Shown here one piece after another: positions 4,679-5,568 of a stretch of 5,568 nucleotides of DNA. Made by a program: the position numbers and the translations under genes. The number at the start of each line of letters is the position of its first letter. The stretch's first letter is position 1. This stretch comes from a bacterium 42_11 (GTDB lineage Bacteria > Synergistota > GBS-1). The stretch is taken from NCBI GenBank assembly GCA_001508835.1, contig LGFB01000098.1, positions 1 through 5,568 on the forward strand. The letters are read 5' to 3'. The notes below the pieces were generated by a model that saw nothing but the letters and a program-made list of their open reading frames with translations, made no database searches and was not told the origin of the DNA.

Positions 4679-5568
4679 TTGAGCGAAGAGATCGATAAAA
4701 AGATTGTACTGCTGATTGCTGTTTTAACCTCCTTTATTGTCCCTTTCATGGTATCTTCTATTAATATTGCTTTGCCTACAATAGGGAAGGAGTTTCAAAT
4801 GGGTGCTATTTTGTTGAGTTGGATTGCTACAGCTTATATCATGACATCTGCAATGCTTACTATTCCCTTTGGTAGGCTTGCGGATATACATGGTAGAAGA
4901 AAAATCTTTATTTTAGGTCTTTTCGGTTACGCTGTTTCTTCCCTTTTATGTGGGCTATCCCTCAACCCTTATTTTTTAATAGCTTTTCGTGTGCTACAAG
5001 GGATCGCTGGTTCCATGATTTTCGCCACTAATATAGCTATTTTGACTTCTATTTCTCCTCCTCAGGAGAGAGGAAAGGTTCTAGGCTTGGGTGTGAGCTC
5101 TACCTATGCTGGACTTTCCGCAGGGCCTTTTCTTGGAGGTTATATAACCTATTACTTGGGTTGGAGGGCCATATTCTTTATTGGTGCCTTTTTAAGCCTG
5201 TTTCTGGCTTTGCTCTCTTCAAAAAGGGTGAAGGTGGAGTGGGCGGAGGCAAAAGGGGAAAGTTTCGATGTTCCCGGTTTTTTACTTTATAGTGGGTTAA
5301 TAGTTTTTACAATGTATGGTTTCTCTCATATAACTGAGAATGAGGGGAAAGTTTTTCTCTTTCTTGGGATGCTACTTTTAGGCGTGTTTTTGTGGTGGGA
5401 GACCAAGGTGAAGGATCCTCTTCTTAATGTTTCCTTGTTTAGAAGCAATCGTGTTTTTACCTTTTCGAGCTTGGCGGCTTTAATTCACTATAGTGCAACT
5501 TTTGCCGTGACCTTTCTTTTAAGTTTATACTTACAGTATATGAAAGGTTTGAATCCTCGTGTTGCCGG
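4679..5568 (+). CDS. MFS transporter, DHA2-type (EmrB/QacA-like) drug or metabolite:H+ antiporter, N-terminal part
   Basis: The frame is open from TTG 4679 to the right edge (296 codons, no stop, no frameshift); a full DHA2 protein has about 450-500 residues. Hydrophobic helices are visible at roughly 9-30, 44-63, 76-95, 98-121, 135-157, 162-180, 200-216, 226-241 and 261-285, consistent with the first nine or so of 14. MFS motif A is GRLADIHGRRK (65-75) in the loop between helices 2 and 3. Motif C, the antiporter signature, is GLSAGPFLGG (145-154) in helix 5, and RVLQGIAGS (104-112) is the motif B region. In helix 1 the acidic residue common in DHA2 proteins before the NVALP motif is missing (VSSINIALPTI, 25-35), so proton coupling or substrate choice may differ. 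It lies 32 bp after the fused methyltransferase/ligase with a shared direction and no terminator, which suggests it exports that enzyme's product. A general drug pump is the alternative. Confidence 0.9.
   Translation, partial: MSEEIDKKIVLLIAVLTSFIVPFMVSSINIALPTIGKEFQMGAILLSWIATAYIMTSAMLTIPFGRLADIHGRRKIFILGLFGYAVSSLLCGLSLNPYFLIAFRVLQGIAGSMIFATNIAILTSISPPQERGKVLGLGVSSTYAGLSAGPFLGGYITYYLGWRAIFFIGAFLSLFLALLSSKRVKVEWAEAKGESFDVPGFLLYSGLIVFTMYGFSHITENEGKVFLFLGMLLLGVFLWWETKVKDPLLNVSLFRSNRVFTFSSLAALIHYSATFAVTFLLSLYLQYMKGLNPRVA

Overview
The window reads as bacterial DNA of moderate to low G+C. There are clear Shine-Dalgarno (SD) sites, a sigma70/sigmaA-type promoter, TTG starts, and arginine and isoleucine codons rich in AGA/AGG and ATA. 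The protein set (RlmI-type methyltransferase, thioredoxin-coupled ArsC type, MgtE, Ddl-like ATP-grasp, DHA2 exporter) would fit an anaerobic, perhaps thermophilic bacterium such as a Synergistota, Thermotogota or deep Firmicutes member. That placement is a guess from overall style; no marker gene here settles it.

Layout. Positions 1-769 hold the first 256 codons of a minus-strand gene for an RlmI-type 23S rRNA methyltransferase that runs off the left edge. A 61-bp divergent spacer (770-830) carries a very good minus-strand promoter whose predicted start point falls at or next to the ATG, so that mRNA is probably leaderless. From 831 to the right edge, four plus-strand genes lie head to tail with gaps of 66, 45 and 32 bp and no visible terminator between them. 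They are an ArsC-type arsenate reductase/LMW-PTPase-fold protein (831-1256), an MgtE magnesium channel (TTG start at 1323, end 2675), a 641-residue SAM methyltransferase fused to a D-Ala-D-Ala-ligase-like ATP-grasp enzyme (2721-4646), and the start of a DHA2-type MFS exporter (TTG start at 4679, open at the right edge).

Most interesting content. The fused protein has both active-site frameworks intact: SAM motif I around D70-G76, and ATP-grasp residues K442, R573, D575, E588 and N590. The positions that bind D-alanine in true Ddl enzymes are changed. It is followed directly by an exporter, so the pair could be a minimal unit that makes and exports a methylated, amide-linked small molecule. 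The linker between the two domains is encoded by a perfect SD-like sequence next to a possible lost start codon, which looks like the scar of a gene fusion. Separately, the mgtE start region has a near-perfect SD leading into a two-codon ORF (GTG GGA TAG) rather than the long ORF. This is either a regulatory minigene or a one-base error in the sequence.

Working together. ArsC and MgtE have no obvious functional link to the fusion/exporter pair. Co-transcription is inferred from strand, spacing and missing terminators only. No RNA genes, insertion sequences, CRISPR arrays or longer repeats were seen, and no stretch over 300 bp lacks a gene.
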